Positions 46,259 to 55,717 of a DNA stretch of 64,000 nt are shown piece after piece. The DNA comes from an uncultured Lysobacteraceae bacterium (lineage in GTDB: Bacteria; Pseudomonadota; Gammaproteobacteria; Xanthomonadales; Xanthomonadaceae), in assembly GCA_902825775.1 (NCBI GenBank), contig CADECF010000011.1, positions 98,142 through 162,141 of the forward strand, in the 5' to 3' direction. Both the position numbers and the translations under genes were made by a program. Every line of letters starts with the position of its first letter. Position 1 is the stretch's first letter. Below the pieces are notes generated by a model, which was given only the letters and a program-made list of their open reading frames with translations, was not told where the DNA came from and searched no databases.

Positions 46259-47548
46259 ATGGCATCACCCGCAACTTGGTTGGCGAGCGTCGCGCTTTGC
46301 GCCGCGTCGGTCGCGGCGCATGCCGGAACGCCCGCCGTGCCGCTGCCGACGGCAGCGCCCGACGCGAGCGGCTTCTCCGCGCAGCGCTTGGAGCGCCTGC
46401 ATCGTTTCATGCTGGATGCGGCCGGACCGGAAGGCTATCTGGGGGGCGTGACCCTGATCGTGCGCGACGGCAAGATCGTCGACTGGCGGGCCTACGGCTA
46501 TCGCGATCTCGCGCGCGAATCGCCGATGGAAAAGGACGCGATTTTCCGCATCTACTCGATGAGCAAGACGGTGACTTCGGTCGCCGTGCTGATGCTGGTG
46601 GAGGAGGGAAAGATTTCGCTCGACGATCCGATCGCGCGCCACTTGCCCGAATTCGCCAGGATGCAGGTGCTGACCGGCGGCACTGCCGACGCACCTAAGC
46701 TGCGGCCCGCGGCCAAACCGATCACGATCCGCGAACTGCTGACCCACACCGCCGGTTTTCCTGCCGGCGTGAAGGGCGACGAGCCCGCCGTGACGCTGCA
46801 AGAACGCGCCGATCCGCATGGCGCTGCCGATCTGCGCGATTTCGCCGAACGCCTGAGCCGCGCGCCGCTGGCCGCCGATCCCGGCACCCGTTTCGGTTAC
46901 GACGGCGCGGCCACGGAGGTGTTGGCGCGTCTGGTGGAAGTGAAGAGCGGCGAGAGCTTCGCGACGTTCCTGCGCAAACGCCTGTTCGATCCGTTGCGCA
47001 TGATCGATACCGATTTCAGTGTGCCGGAAACCAAACGCAAGCGCGTCGCGGATCTGACCCGGATGGGCGACGACGGCCACTTGAAGCTCGACGACGGCGT
47101 CAGCGCGCAGCATCCGGGCGAAAAGCTCAATGCCTACGACAGCGGTGCCGGCGGGTTGTACTCCACTGCTTCCGATTACGCGCGTTTCGGCCAAATGCTG
47201 TTGAACGGCGGCGAACTCGACGGCGCGTCGATTCTCGAGCGCAAGACGGTCGAGATGATGATGTCCAATCAGCTCACCATGCTCGACCCGCCCGTCACGC
47301 AATTCAGCGATGCCGAGGGTTTCGGCTTCGGCGGATCGGTGCTGATCGATGTCGCGAAGCACGGGCAACCAGGATCGCTGGGCCGGTTCGGCTGGCCAGG
47401 CGCGGCATCGACGACCTATACCATCGATAAGCAGCAGCGCCTGTTCGCCATCATGATGCTGCAGCACCTGCCTCGCGATAGCGGCAAGGATCTGCCGCGG
47501 ATCAGCCGCAATTTCTATAGCCTGGTTTATCAAGGTCTGGTGCGGTGA
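46259..47548 (+). CDS. Serine beta-lactamase-like hydrolase (class C/EstB type)
   Basis: A secreted or periplasmic serine hydrolase of 429 aa with a signal peptide (LASVALCAASVAAHAG). The SxxK motif is S100-MSK, then LLTHTAGFPAGVKGDEP, the tyrosine motif position RFGYDGAATEV (YDG in place of YxN) and FGWPGAASTTY in place of KTG, as in esterases of the EstB family more than in true beta-lactamases. The substrate may be an ester or peptide linked to the imported compound. It overlaps the kinase start. Confidence 0.87.
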   Translation: MASPATWLASVALCAASVAAHAGTPAVPLPTAAPDASGFSAQRLERLHRFMLDAAGPEGYLGGVTLIVRDGKIVDWRAYGYRDLARESPMEKDAIFRIYSMSKTVTSVAVLMLVEEGKISLDDPIARHLPEFARMQVLTGGTADAPKLRPAAKPITIRELLTHTAGFPAGVKGDEPAVTLQERADPHGAADLRDFAERLSRAPLAADPGTRFGYDGAATEVLARLVEVKSGESFATFLRKRLFDPLRMIDTDFSVPETKRKRVADLTRMGDDGHLKLDDGVSAQHPGEKLNAYDSGAGGLYSTASDYARFGQMLLNGGELDGASILERKTVEMMMSNQLTMLDPPVTQFSDAEGFGFGGSVLIDVAKHGQPGSLGRFGWPGAASTTYTIDKQQRLFAIMMLQHLPRDSGKDLPRISRNFYSLVYQGLVR

Positions 47549-48516
47549 TGCAGGCCCACGGCAAGATTTTGGTGGCGGGTTCGGCCAATCTGGATTTCGT
47601 GGTGCGCGCTAGCCATGTGCCCGCGCCGGGCGAAACCGTGCTCGGACGCGATTTCGCGACGTTTCCGGGCGGAAAAGGCGCCAATCAGGCGGTGGCATGC
47701 GCCCGCGCGGGCGGCGCGGCGACGCGAATGCTGGTCGGCTTGGGCAACGACGCTTTTGCCGAAATCCTCGAAGCTTCGTTGCGCGCGGCCGACGTGCAGC
47801 TCGATATCGTGCGTTGCGGCGAACGCGCCACCGGAACCGCCTTCATTTGCCTGTCCGACGAAGCGGAAAACGCGATCACCGTGGCGCCCGGAGCCAACGA
47901 TGCGTTGCGCCCAGAACACTTGCCGGATCTGGCCGGCATCAGCCATCTCCTGTTGCAGTTGGAAACGCCTCTCGAAACCGTCGAAGCCTACGCGCGCGCC
48001 GCGCGCGCGGCCGGCGTCGTGGTGTTGTTGAATGCCGCGCCGGCGCGCGCCTTGCCAGCGGACCTGCTCGCGCTGGTCGATGTGCTGATCGTCAACGAAG
48101 GCGAATTGGCGATGCTGTCCGGCGGACAGCAAGACATCGCCGCCGGTCTCGCCAACATAGGTGTGCCCTGCACGATCGTCACCATGGGCGCGCGCGGCTG
48201 TTGCGCGCGCGCCGGCGATGAGGTCTTGCTGCAACCCGCATTCCAGGTGAATGCGGTCGATACCACGGCCGCAGGCGACACCTTTTGCGGCACACTGGCC
48301 GCCGCGCTCGGCCGCGGCGAGCCGCTGGCGGATGCGTTGCGCGAGGCCAGCGCGGCTTCCGCGCTCGCTTGCACCCGCTTGGGCGCACAATCGAGCGTGC
48401 CGGCGCGCGCGGAAGTCGCCACTGTGCTGGCGTCCGCCACCGACCGGCGCCCAGGCGCCATCGACGCTCTCGCCGCTTACTGCGGCTTATTTCAGAACCA
48501 GACGCATCGCCCATGA
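47548..48516 (+). CDS. Ribokinase/PfkB family carbohydrate kinase
   Basis: A 322-aa kinase. Signature 1 is in FPGGKGANQAVACARAGG; signature 2 is DTTAAGDTFCGTLAAALG with the catalytic Asp and anion hole. The N-terminus ILVAGSANLDFVV is ribokinase-like. It would phosphorylate a sugar or nucleoside. Starts ATG 47548 (TGATG junction) and GTG 47545 are both possible; the stop overlaps the next ATG. Similarity to RbsK is clear, but the substrate is not certain, so no symbol is given. Confidence 0.88.
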   Translation: MQAHGKILVAGSANLDFVVRASHVPAPGETVLGRDFATFPGGKGANQAVACARAGGAATRMLVGLGNDAFAEILEASLRAADVQLDIVRCGERATGTAFICLSDEAENAITVAPGANDALRPEHLPDLAGISHLLLQLETPLETVEAYARAARAAGVVVLLNAAPARALPADLLALVDVLIVNEGELAMLSGGQQDIAAGLANIGVPCTIVTMGARGCCARAGDEVLLQPAFQVNAVDTTAAGDTFCGTLAAALGRGEPLADALREASAASALACTRLGAQSSVPARAEVATVLASATDRRPGAIDALAAYCGLFQNQTHRP

Positions 48517-50699
48517 ATTCGAACTCCGACGACGCCCCTCCGTCCGCCGCACCGCCCAACGGCCGCGCACCGGTGAAGAACGAATACAAGTTCTCGCATG
48601 TGACCACCGGGCGCTATTTGCCGCTGCCGGGCAAGGCGCCGGGCTGGCCGTTCGCGGAGATCGGGCACTGGAAGATCGACGTCAACAGTACCGCCGACGA
48701 CTGGATCGCCGAGTTGATCGACTGGCGGCGCGAGCACCTGACCCGGATCGGTTACGACGACGCCAATTACCGCCGGCCTGAACTGCAATGGGCGCAGCGC
48801 AATTTCGTGCATGCGCAGATGATGGTCGAGGACCGTTATTTCTACGATCCGGTCGCCGGCGAGTACACCGTCGACCGCTATCTCGACGATTTGGAAAAGC
48901 GCTTCGGCGGCATCGACAGCGTGCTGGTCTGGTTCGTGTATCCCAATATCGGCATCGACGCCCGCAACAAGACCGATTTGGCGCACGATCTGCCCGGCGG
49001 GCTCGAAGGTTTGCGCGGCGCGATCGACGATTTTCATCGGCGCGGCGTCAAAGTCTTCCTGCCGACGATGCCGTGGGACAACGGCACCCGCGAGCCGGAA
49101 AAGAACGATTGGCAGACCATGGCAGAACTGGTCGCCGCAGTCGGCGCCGACGGCATCAACGGCGACACCTACAACGGCGTGCCGCGCGCGTTCTTCGACG
49201 CCTGCGATGCGCTCGGTCGCCCCGTCGTGGTGCAGCCGGAATCGACGATCAGCGCCGAAGAGGCGCTGATATGGAACGTGCAGAGCTGGGGCAAAAAAGT
49301 GCCCATCGACGTGGTTCCGTCGGTCGCCAAGTTCAAGTGGCTCGAGCCGCGCCACATGATCAATTACGAGAACCGCTGGGGTCGCGACCGCACCCACGAC
49401 CTGCAGTACATCTTCTTCAACGGCGTCGGCTACAACGCCTGGGAGAACATCTGGGGCATCTGGAACCAGCTGACGCCGCGCGATGCCGAGGCGTTGCGCC
49501 GGATCGCGACGATCGAAAGGCAGTTCGCCGGCGCCATGGTCAGCATGGACTGGCGTCCTTATGCGGCCACGCTGCAGAAGGACGTTTTCGCCAGCCGTTT
49601 TCCGGCTGCGGACTACACGTTGTGGACGCTGGTCAACCGCAACGAATATGAAGTCGCCGGCGAGCAGATCGCGGTGCCGCATGCGGATGGCGCGCGGTAT
49701 TTCGACGCATGGAACGGCGTCCTTCTGCAACCGCGATTCGAAGGCGGGCATGCGGTGTTCGATTTCGCCATCGAAGCGCGCGGCTTCGGCGCCGTGCTCG
49801 CGGCCGCGCCGGGCGTCGCGATCGAGGGTCTCGACGCTTTCCTGGCGCGCATGCGCGAATCGGCCAAGACGCCGTTGCAGTCGCTTTCAAATGCCTGGCG
49901 CTCGATTCCGCAACAGCTTGTTGAGATCGAGGCCACCCAGCTCGCCGCCGAAGCGCCGCAGGGCATGGTCGCCATTCCAGGCGGGGATTTCGATTTCGTC
50001 GTCGGCGGCGTCCAGATCGAAGGCCAGACCTGGGATGGCGTCGATGTGCAATATCCGTGGGAAAGCAGCCCGCGCCGCAGCCATCGCCGGCGCATGCGGT
50101 TGCGGCCGTATTTCGTCGACCGATATCCGGTGACGAATGCGCAGTTCAAAGCCTTCATCGATGCGAGCGGCTATCGTCCGCCAGATCCGCACAATTTCCT
50201 GCGCGATTGGAAGGACGGTGGGCCTCGGTCGGGTTGGGAAAACAAACCCGTCACCTGGGTGTCGATCGAAGACGCGCGTGCCTACGCCGCATGGGCGGGC
50301 AAGCGGCTGCCGCACGAATGGGAATGGCAGTACGCAGCGCAAGGCGACGATGGCCGCGCTTATCCCTGGGGCGAACAATGGCAGGCCGATGCCGTGCCGG
50401 CGACGAACCGCGACCGCGAACTGCTGCCGTTGGACGACGTCGACGCGCATCCGCGCGGCGCTAGTCCGTTCGGCGTGATGGACCTGGTCGGCAACGTATG
50501 GCAGTGGACCGACGAGTACGTAGACGAGCACACGCGTGCGGCTGTATTGCGCGGCGGCAGCGCCTATCAGCCGCAGACCTCGCATTGGTATTTTCCGCAG
50601 GCCTACCGGCTAGATCAGCACGGCAAATATCTGCTGATGGCGCCGTGCAAGGATCGTTCCGGCTGCGTCGGTTTCCGTTGCGTCGTGGATGCGGCTTGA
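48513..50699 (+). CDS. TIM-barrel glycoside-hydrolase-like domain fused to an FGE-sulfatase-like domain
   Basis: A 728-aa protein with no signal peptide. The first about 430 residues look like a TIM-barrel hydrolase: VLVWFVYPNIGIDARNK, FHRRGVKVFLPTMPWDN, GADGINGDTYNGV and VVQPESTISAEEALIW, where Asp in INGDT and Glu in QPES are candidate catalytic acids. From about residue 475 there is an FGE-sulfatase/SUMF1-like domain (GMVAIPGGDFDF, RYPVTNAQFKAFIDASGYRP, GKRLPHEWEWQYAAQGDDGR, GNVWQWTDEY, LRGGSAYQ). The paired Cys of true formylglycine-generating enzymes are missing at the expected place (AYQPQTSHWYF), so Cys oxidation is unlikely. The gene overlaps the kinase gene by 4 bp. Confidence 0.75.
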   Translation: MNSNSDDAPPSAAPPNGRAPVKNEYKFSHVTTGRYLPLPGKAPGWPFAEIGHWKIDVNSTADDWIAELIDWRREHLTRIGYDDANYRRPELQWAQRNFVHAQMMVEDRYFYDPVAGEYTVDRYLDDLEKRFGGIDSVLVWFVYPNIGIDARNKTDLAHDLPGGLEGLRGAIDDFHRRGVKVFLPTMPWDNGTREPEKNDWQTMAELVAAVGADGINGDTYNGVPRAFFDACDALGRPVVVQPESTISAEEALIWNVQSWGKKVPIDVVPSVAKFKWLEPRHMINYENRWGRDRTHDLQYIFFNGVGYNAWENIWGIWNQLTPRDAEALRRIATIERQFAGAMVSMDWRPYAATLQKDVFASRFPAADYTLWTLVNRNEYEVAGEQIAVPHADGARYFDAWNGVLLQPRFEGGHAVFDFAIEARGFGAVLAAAPGVAIEGLDAFLARMRESAKTPLQSLSNAWRSIPQQLVEIEATQLAAEAPQGMVAIPGGDFDFVVGGVQIEGQTWDGVDVQYPWESSPRRSHRRRMRLRPYFVDRYPVTNAQFKAFIDASGYRPPDPHNFLRDWKDGGPRSGWENKPVTWVSIEDARAYAAWAGKRLPHEWEWQYAAQGDDGRAYPWGEQWQADAVPATNRDRELLPLDDVDAHPRGASPFGVMDLVGNVWQWTDEYVDEHTRAAVLRGGSAYQPQTSHWYFPQAYRLDQHGKYLLMAPCKDRSGCVGFRCVVDAA

Positions 50700-50720
50700 G
50701 CGCAAATGCCCGAACAAGCC

Positions 50721-50938
50721 CAGCTGTTCCCCCCTTTGAAAAAGGGGGGCAGGGGGGATTTGCTGTTGCTTTTGCTTTTGCTGTTGCCTTTGCTCTTCGT
50801 AAGAGCGGCTTCAGCCGCGAGCTCTTCGTGCCATCCTTGCGGCGGATCGAAAAGCTCGCGGCTGAAGCTGTTCCTACAGAAGGAAACGGCAAAAGCAAAT
50901 CCCCCTTAGTCCCCCTTTTTCAAAGGGGGAAACAGCTG
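50721..50938. repeat. Nested inverted repeats: 43-nt outer arms enclosing a GGCTTCAGCC pair
   Basis: The outer arms at 50721-50763 and 50895-50938 are near-perfect inverted copies (CAGCTGTT, CCCTTTGAAAAAGGGGG, GGATTTGC). Inside lie arms of the GAGCGGCTTCAGCCGCGAGC family at about 50791-50826 and 50851-50886. The right outer arm supplies the GGGGGA and CTG that precede the lipoprotein signal of the next gene. Confidence 0.88.
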
Positions 50939-53752
50939 GTCCTGATCGGTCTGACGGCCTTCCTGTTGATTGCCTGCCACAAAGATCCGCCGAAGAAGAT
51001 CGTCCTGATCGGCGGTACAAAAAGCGAAGGCCCGGGGCGCCACGACTATCCGAACGGCATTCGCGCGCTGAAAGCGATCCTGGAATCGTCGCCCGATGCC
51101 GAAGACCTGACAGTCGCAGCGTATCCGGACGGCTGGCCGCAAGACGCAGCCGCGCTCGACGGTGCCGCGACCATCGTCTTGTACTTCGATGGGCTGGATA
51201 AACATCCTCTGCTCGATCCCGCGCACCGCGCGCAATTCGAGGCCGCGATGCAGCGCGGCGCCGGCCTGGTGACGCTGCACCAAGCCTCGACCGTGCCGAC
51301 CGATAACGATTTGGATCTGCCGCGTTGGCTGGGCGGTGCGCGCTACGGCATGTTCGACCGCACTACCGAATGGGCTATGCCGGTATTGGCGATGTCGTCG
51401 CATCCGGTCGGACGCGGTGTCGTTGCCATCGCCTATCGCGACGAGTTCTATCCGACTTTGCGTTTCCGCAGCGGGGCGGTTCCGGTACTGAAGGCCGAGC
51501 TTCATCCGCAATATCGCGACGGCAAGTACCTGGTCGAAGACCGGCCGGAAACGCGGGATATCGCATGGATTTACGAACGCGACGGCGGCGGCCGCTCATT
51601 CGGGTTCACCGGCGCGCATTATTTGCAGACGCTCGACGAACCGGGCGTCAGGAAGCTGCTGGTGAATGCCATCTATTGGACGGCAGGCCTCGACGTGCCA
51701 GAAACCGGCGTCGGTTCAGGTGTGAGCGATATTGCGGCGCAATCCGTCCGTAAAACGATGCCGGCGAAAAAATCGCCGCCCCAAGCCGTATCTGCGGACA
51801 TGCCTACCTTCCACAACGATCGCGGACGCAGCGGTTGGCGATCCCGCGAGACCGTATTGACGCCGGCTACCGTGGGCGGCGACACGTTCGGCATGGTCTG
51901 GGAATCGCCGCAGTTGGATATCGTCGACGGTCAGCCGCCGCGGTTGTACGCGTCGCCTTTGTTCGTCGATAGCGTGCCGATGTCGGCGGGACAGCATCGC
52001 GGCGAAGAATTCCCGGTCGTATTCGCCGCGAGCAGCAATGGATTCGTCTATGCGATCAACGCGGCCAGGAGCGGCGATGTCGCCCCGGGCAGGATCCTGT
52101 GGCGCACCCGGCTCGGCGCGCCTTGCCACTTGCAGCCCGCGCCGCTCGACGGCGTGCCGACCGGCATTCTCAGCACGCCGGCGATCGATGTCGCGCGGCA
52201 GCGCATCTATGTCACCCATTGCGACCCCGGCAAGCGCTGGCAGGCCTACGCGCTCGAACTCGGCAGCGGCAAAGTACTGCCCGGCTGGCCGGTGCGGCTG
52301 GACGAAGACACATTCAACGCGCTCAACAAGAATGCCGGGCCCGAGCGCGTGCCGCCGAAGCGCCGTTTCGATTTCCGCGTGCAGCGCGGCGCCTTGAACC
52401 TGAGTCCGGACGGCGCCATGTTGTATGCCGTGTTCGGAGAAACCGAAACCGGCTGGATCGCCGCGGTGGATACCTCCGCCGCGAAAGTGAAGAGCGCCTT
52501 CGCCGCCGTGGCCATGCCGCATCGCGGCAGCGGCGGCATCTGGGGCGCGGGCGGGCCCGCGGTCGATGCGCAAGGCAGCGTTTACGTCGTCACCGGCAGC
52601 GGTTTCGACGGCTACGCGGATGCGCCGAACGATTGGGCGCAATCGGTGCTGAAGTTGTCGCAACCGGGCGCGGACGGTTTCTTATTGCAAGGCACCTATA
52701 CGCCGTTCAACTACTGCCAGACTGCGAAAATGGACATCGATCTCGGCTCCGGCGGCGCATTGCTGCTGGCCGATCGCGACCCTGCGTCTACCGCCACGCC
52801 GCAACTGATGGCCGTCGGCGGCAAACAGGGCAATGCGTATCTGCTCGACCGCAGCCGCTTGCCGGGTCGCCTCGATCGCCGCCAAGCCTGCGGCGACGAT
52901 GCGTCGCAGGACGGCTCGCTGCTGGCGCCGTCGCCGCAACCGCAGTTCGGCAAGCGCGGTCCGTTGAACGTATTCGGTCCGTATTCGGACCAGGATGCCG
53001 CGCTGGATCTGGCGCGCGCGCGTTCGGTACCCGCGTCGTTCCGCGACGAGCGTGGCGTTGACTATCTGTTCGTCACCGGCAATACCAAGGCGAAGCAGGG
53101 CTCTTCGGTGAGCGTGCCGCCATCGGTGGTCAAACTCGAGGTTGTCGCAAAACCGGGTACACCCGCTTATTTGCGCATCGATCGCACGCAGCCGTCGCTG
53201 GTGCTCGGCAACCCGGGTTCGCCATTCGTGACCAGCGAAGGCGCGCGCAACGCCATCGTCTGGATTCTGGACGAGAATGCGAGCCGCTCGGCTTTGCTGC
53301 AAGGCCCCGATGCGCCGCGGCCGGTGTTGTATGCGCTGGATGCGGGCACGTTGAACGTACTCTGGCAAAGCGCGCCTGGCGAACTTTTCACCAGCGGCAA
53401 ATACAACGAGCCCGGTTTCGGGCGAGGCCAGGTCTTCGTGGGCACCGATAGAATCCAGGCTTTCGGGTTGGGCGGGCGCAAGTTCGCCGGCCGCGCGCTC
53501 GACAAACAAGCGGCTGCGGCGGCGCCCGCGGCAGCCGCGCCCGTTGCGGCGGGCCTGGACGGCGAGGCGATCTACCGGCAGCGCTGCGCGATCTGCCATG
53601 ATCATCCGCAAGGCAATATCCCGCCGCGTTCGCTGATAGCCACGCGTTCGCATGAGCGTATCGTCGAAACGTTGACCCGCGGCGCGATGCGCACGCAGGC
53701 GCAAGGGCTCAGTGCGGAACAGATCGACAGCGTCGCACGGTATCTGAAATGA
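50828..53752 (+). CDS. ThuA / PQQ-like propeller / cytochrome c fusion lipoprotein
   Basis: A fusion of three envelope domains. The lipobox LLIAC near the N-terminus (after KQLVLIGLTAF) suggests an acylated lipoprotein. A ThuA-like domain (KIVLIGGTKSEGPGRHDYPN, VTLHQASTVP, GFTGAHY) is followed by a PQQ-type beta-propeller (TPATVGGDTFGMVWES, GSGGALLLADRDPAS, KQGNAYLLDRSRL) and a small cytochrome c domain with CAICH and a Gly/Met-rich end (TRGAMRTQAQGLS). It looks like a quinoprotein dehydrogenase passing electrons to its own heme. The start is uncertain: GTG 50828 and TTG 50837 lie in the repeat, while CTG 50936 (after AGGGGGA) would give a short lipoprotein leader. Its stop overlaps the GH127 gene by 4 bp. 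Confidence 0.82.
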   Translation: MPSLRRIEKLAAEAVPTEGNGKSKSPLVPLFQRGKQLVLIGLTAFLLIACHKDPPKKIVLIGGTKSEGPGRHDYPNGIRALKAILESSPDAEDLTVAAYPDGWPQDAAALDGAATIVLYFDGLDKHPLLDPAHRAQFEAAMQRGAGLVTLHQASTVPTDNDLDLPRWLGGARYGMFDRTTEWAMPVLAMSSHPVGRGVVAIAYRDEFYPTLRFRSGAVPVLKAELHPQYRDGKYLVEDRPETRDIAWIYERDGGGRSFGFTGAHYLQTLDEPGVRKLLVNAIYWTAGLDVPETGVGSGVSDIAAQSVRKTMPAKKSPPQAVSADMPTFHNDRGRSGWRSRETVLTPATVGGDTFGMVWESPQLDIVDGQPPRLYASPLFVDSVPMSAGQHRGEEFPVVFAASSNGFVYAINAARSGDVAPGRILWRTRLGAPCHLQPAPLDGVPTGILSTPAIDVARQRIYVTHCDPGKRWQAYALELGSGKVLPGWPVRLDEDTFNALNKNAGPERVPPKRRFDFRVQRGALNLSPDGAMLYAVFGETETGWIAAVDTSAAKVKSAFAAVAMPHRGSGGIWGAGGPAVDAQGSVYVVTGSGFDGYADAPNDWAQSVLKLSQPGADGFLLQGTYTPFNYCQTAKMDIDLGSGGALLLADRDPASTATPQLMAVGGKQGNAYLLDRSRLPGRLDRRQACGDDASQDGSLLAPSPQPQFGKRGPLNVFGPYSDQDAALDLARARSVPASFRDERGVDYLFVTGNTKAKQGSSVSVPPSVVKLEVVAKPGTPAYLRIDRTQPSLVLGNPGSPFVTSEGARNAIVWILDENASRSALLQGPDAPRPVLYALDAGTLNVLWQSAPGELFTSGKYNEPGFGRGQVFVGTDRIQAFGLGGRKFAGRALDKQAAAAAPAAAAPVAAGLDGEAIYRQRCAICHDHPQGNIPPRSLIATRSHERIVETLTRGAMRTQAQGLSAEQIDSVARYLK

Positions 53753-55617
53753 AACAGCCGCAAGTGCAGTTGCAGGGATTGTTGGGCGAGGCGCTGGAAG
53801 CGAACCGGCGCGGGCGGCTGTCGCATTTCATCGTCGACGAAACCAGCCCGGCGATCGAAATATTCTCGCCCGAGCGGCGCCAGCACAACGACGAAGGCGA
53901 CTGGTACGGCGAACATGCCGGCAAGTGGCTGTACGCCGCGGCAAAGTCGGCCGGACGCAGCGACGATGCCGAATTGGCCGCGCACGTGCGCCGCGTCGCC
54001 GACTATCTGGTCTCGGTGCAGGAGGAAGACGGCTACCTCGGCACGTATGCGCCGGAGCGCCGCTTCATGCGCCGGCAGCCGCCCAAGCCTGGCACCTGGG
54101 ACGGCGCGCCGAGCATGCGCACCTGGGATATCTGGACGCATAGCTATCTGATCCTGGGCCTGCTCGAAACCTATCGCCATTTCCCCGAACCGCGTTATCT
54201 CGAAGCCGCGCGCCGCATCGGCGACTTGTGCTGGCGCACGTTGGTAGATGGCGATATCGACGTCACCGAACTGGGCAACCACCACGGCATGTCGGCGACG
54301 GTGCTGATGGATCCGGCGACGGAGCTGTATTTCGCCACCGACGAACGTCGTTATCTCGATCTCGCCTTGCGCATACTCGAGCAGGCCGATCGAAATCCCG
54401 ACCTGGCCTTGCTGACGCGCGCGCTCGCCGGCAGCGATCCGTCCGAGATCGCTACGGGTAAGGCCTATCAGCTCGCGTGGAATCTTGTCGGCCTCGCGAA
54501 ACTCCATAAGGCCACCGGCAATGCCGATTTCCTGCGCGCGGCGAACGATCTGTGGCGCCGCATCCGCGACCATCATCTGAGCCTGGGCGGCGGACCTTGG
54601 GGCGGGGTGGCGCACCGTTCGCGCGAGGTATTCAATCCTGCCGGCGTGTTCAGTCCCTACGGCTACGTCGAAACCTGTTCGACGCTGGCCTGGATCCAGT
54701 TGAACCGCGAACTGCTGGCGATCGCCGGCGACGCGCGATATGCCGAAGAAATCGAGCGCAGCGCGTACAACGATCTGATCGGCGCGCAGGCGCCGAACGG
54801 CGAGGATTGGTGCTACTACTCGTTCCCCAATGGTCGGCGCGTGCACACCACGTACTGGCGTTGTTGCAAGTCGAGCGGAGCGATGGCGCTGGAAGAGTTG
54901 CCGGCGATCGCCTATGCCGCCACGGACGACGGTATCGCCATCAACCTGTTCGGGCCGGGCAAGGCGGTTTTCGATCTCGAAACGGCCGGCAAGGTGACGA
55001 TCGAGCAAGCGACCGCCTATCCCTACGACGGCGACGTAGTGATACGCGTCGTGCCCGAACACGCTGCGCGCCTCGCGATCGACATCCGCATTCCTTCATG
55101 GGCCGAAGGCGCGACGCTGCGCATCGACGACACGCCTGTCGATGCCGCGATAGAACCAGGAACCTACGCGAGGATCGAACGCATCTGGCAGCCCGGCGAT
55201 CGCATCGTCGCGCGCTTCCCGATGCGGCCGCGCACGCATCGCGCGACGAATCGCAACATCCAGGAATCGCGCGCGCCGGACGGCAGTCCGGTGCGCCAGC
55301 AGGTGATGCGCTACGACTATTTGGCGGTCACGCGCGGGCCGCTGGCGTACGCGACCGGGCTGATCGACGGATTCAAGATCGAGGAGACCCTGCGCCTGCC
55401 GAAAACTCCCGAGGAATCGTGGCTGAAGGCGTTGCCGCAGACGCCCGAGAATCCCGTGCCGCGGATCGAGCTGCAGCCCGGTTATCGCGCGCCGCTGATC
55501 TTCACGCCGTATTTCTGTGCTGGCGGTCGCATCGACGGCGCTTGGAGGCTTACCTGGATGCCGTTGGCGCCGGATCCTTCGTGGCCGCCTGAGCCGTCCG
55601 AGGCCGTCAACCAATAA
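53749..55617 (+). CDS. GH127-like beta-L-arabinofuranosidase (DUF1680)
   Basis: A 622-aa glycoside hydrolase of the DUF1680 type with an (alpha/alpha)6 barrel followed by beta-sandwich domains. The zinc/Cys centre known from the Bifidobacterium GH127 enzyme is matched by E308 and C310 (GYVETCSTL) and C372-C373 (YWRCCKSSGAMALEEL). No signal peptide is seen, so it acts in the cytoplasm. Family members release L-arabinofuranose, but this branch is broad and other sugars are possible. The gene is coupled to the ThuA fusion through ATGA. Confidence 0.87.
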   Translation: MKQPQVQLQGLLGEALEANRRGRLSHFIVDETSPAIEIFSPERRQHNDEGDWYGEHAGKWLYAAAKSAGRSDDAELAAHVRRVADYLVSVQEEDGYLGTYAPERRFMRRQPPKPGTWDGAPSMRTWDIWTHSYLILGLLETYRHFPEPRYLEAARRIGDLCWRTLVDGDIDVTELGNHHGMSATVLMDPATELYFATDERRYLDLALRILEQADRNPDLALLTRALAGSDPSEIATGKAYQLAWNLVGLAKLHKATGNADFLRAANDLWRRIRDHHLSLGGGPWGGVAHRSREVFNPAGVFSPYGYVETCSTLAWIQLNRELLAIAGDARYAEEIERSAYNDLIGAQAPNGEDWCYYSFPNGRRVHTTYWRCCKSSGAMALEELPAIAYAATDDGIAINLFGPGKAVFDLETAGKVTIEQATAYPYDGDVVIRVVPEHAARLAIDIRIPSWAEGATLRIDDTPVDAAIEPGTYARIERIWQPGDRIVARFPMRPRTHRATNRNIQESRAPDGSPVRQQVMRYDYLAVTRGPLAYATGLIDGFKIEETLRLPKTPEESWLKALPQTPENPVPRIELQPGYRAPLIFTPYFCAGGRIDGAWRLTWMPLAPDPSWPPEPSEAVNQ

Positions 55618-55717
55618 TTTGTGGCGCCAGAACATATGAAGCCAATCTGTTTCTTTGCCGGGCCATGGATCAGAGTGCCCCTGGCCCCCGCCGAGCCACC
55701 TGCCGGACGCGCAGCTT

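Noticed and set aside
46259-47548. Beta-lactamase conferring antibiotic resistance
   Set aside because: SxxK is present, but YxN and KTG motifs are altered in the EstB manner and the gene sits in a catabolic cluster.
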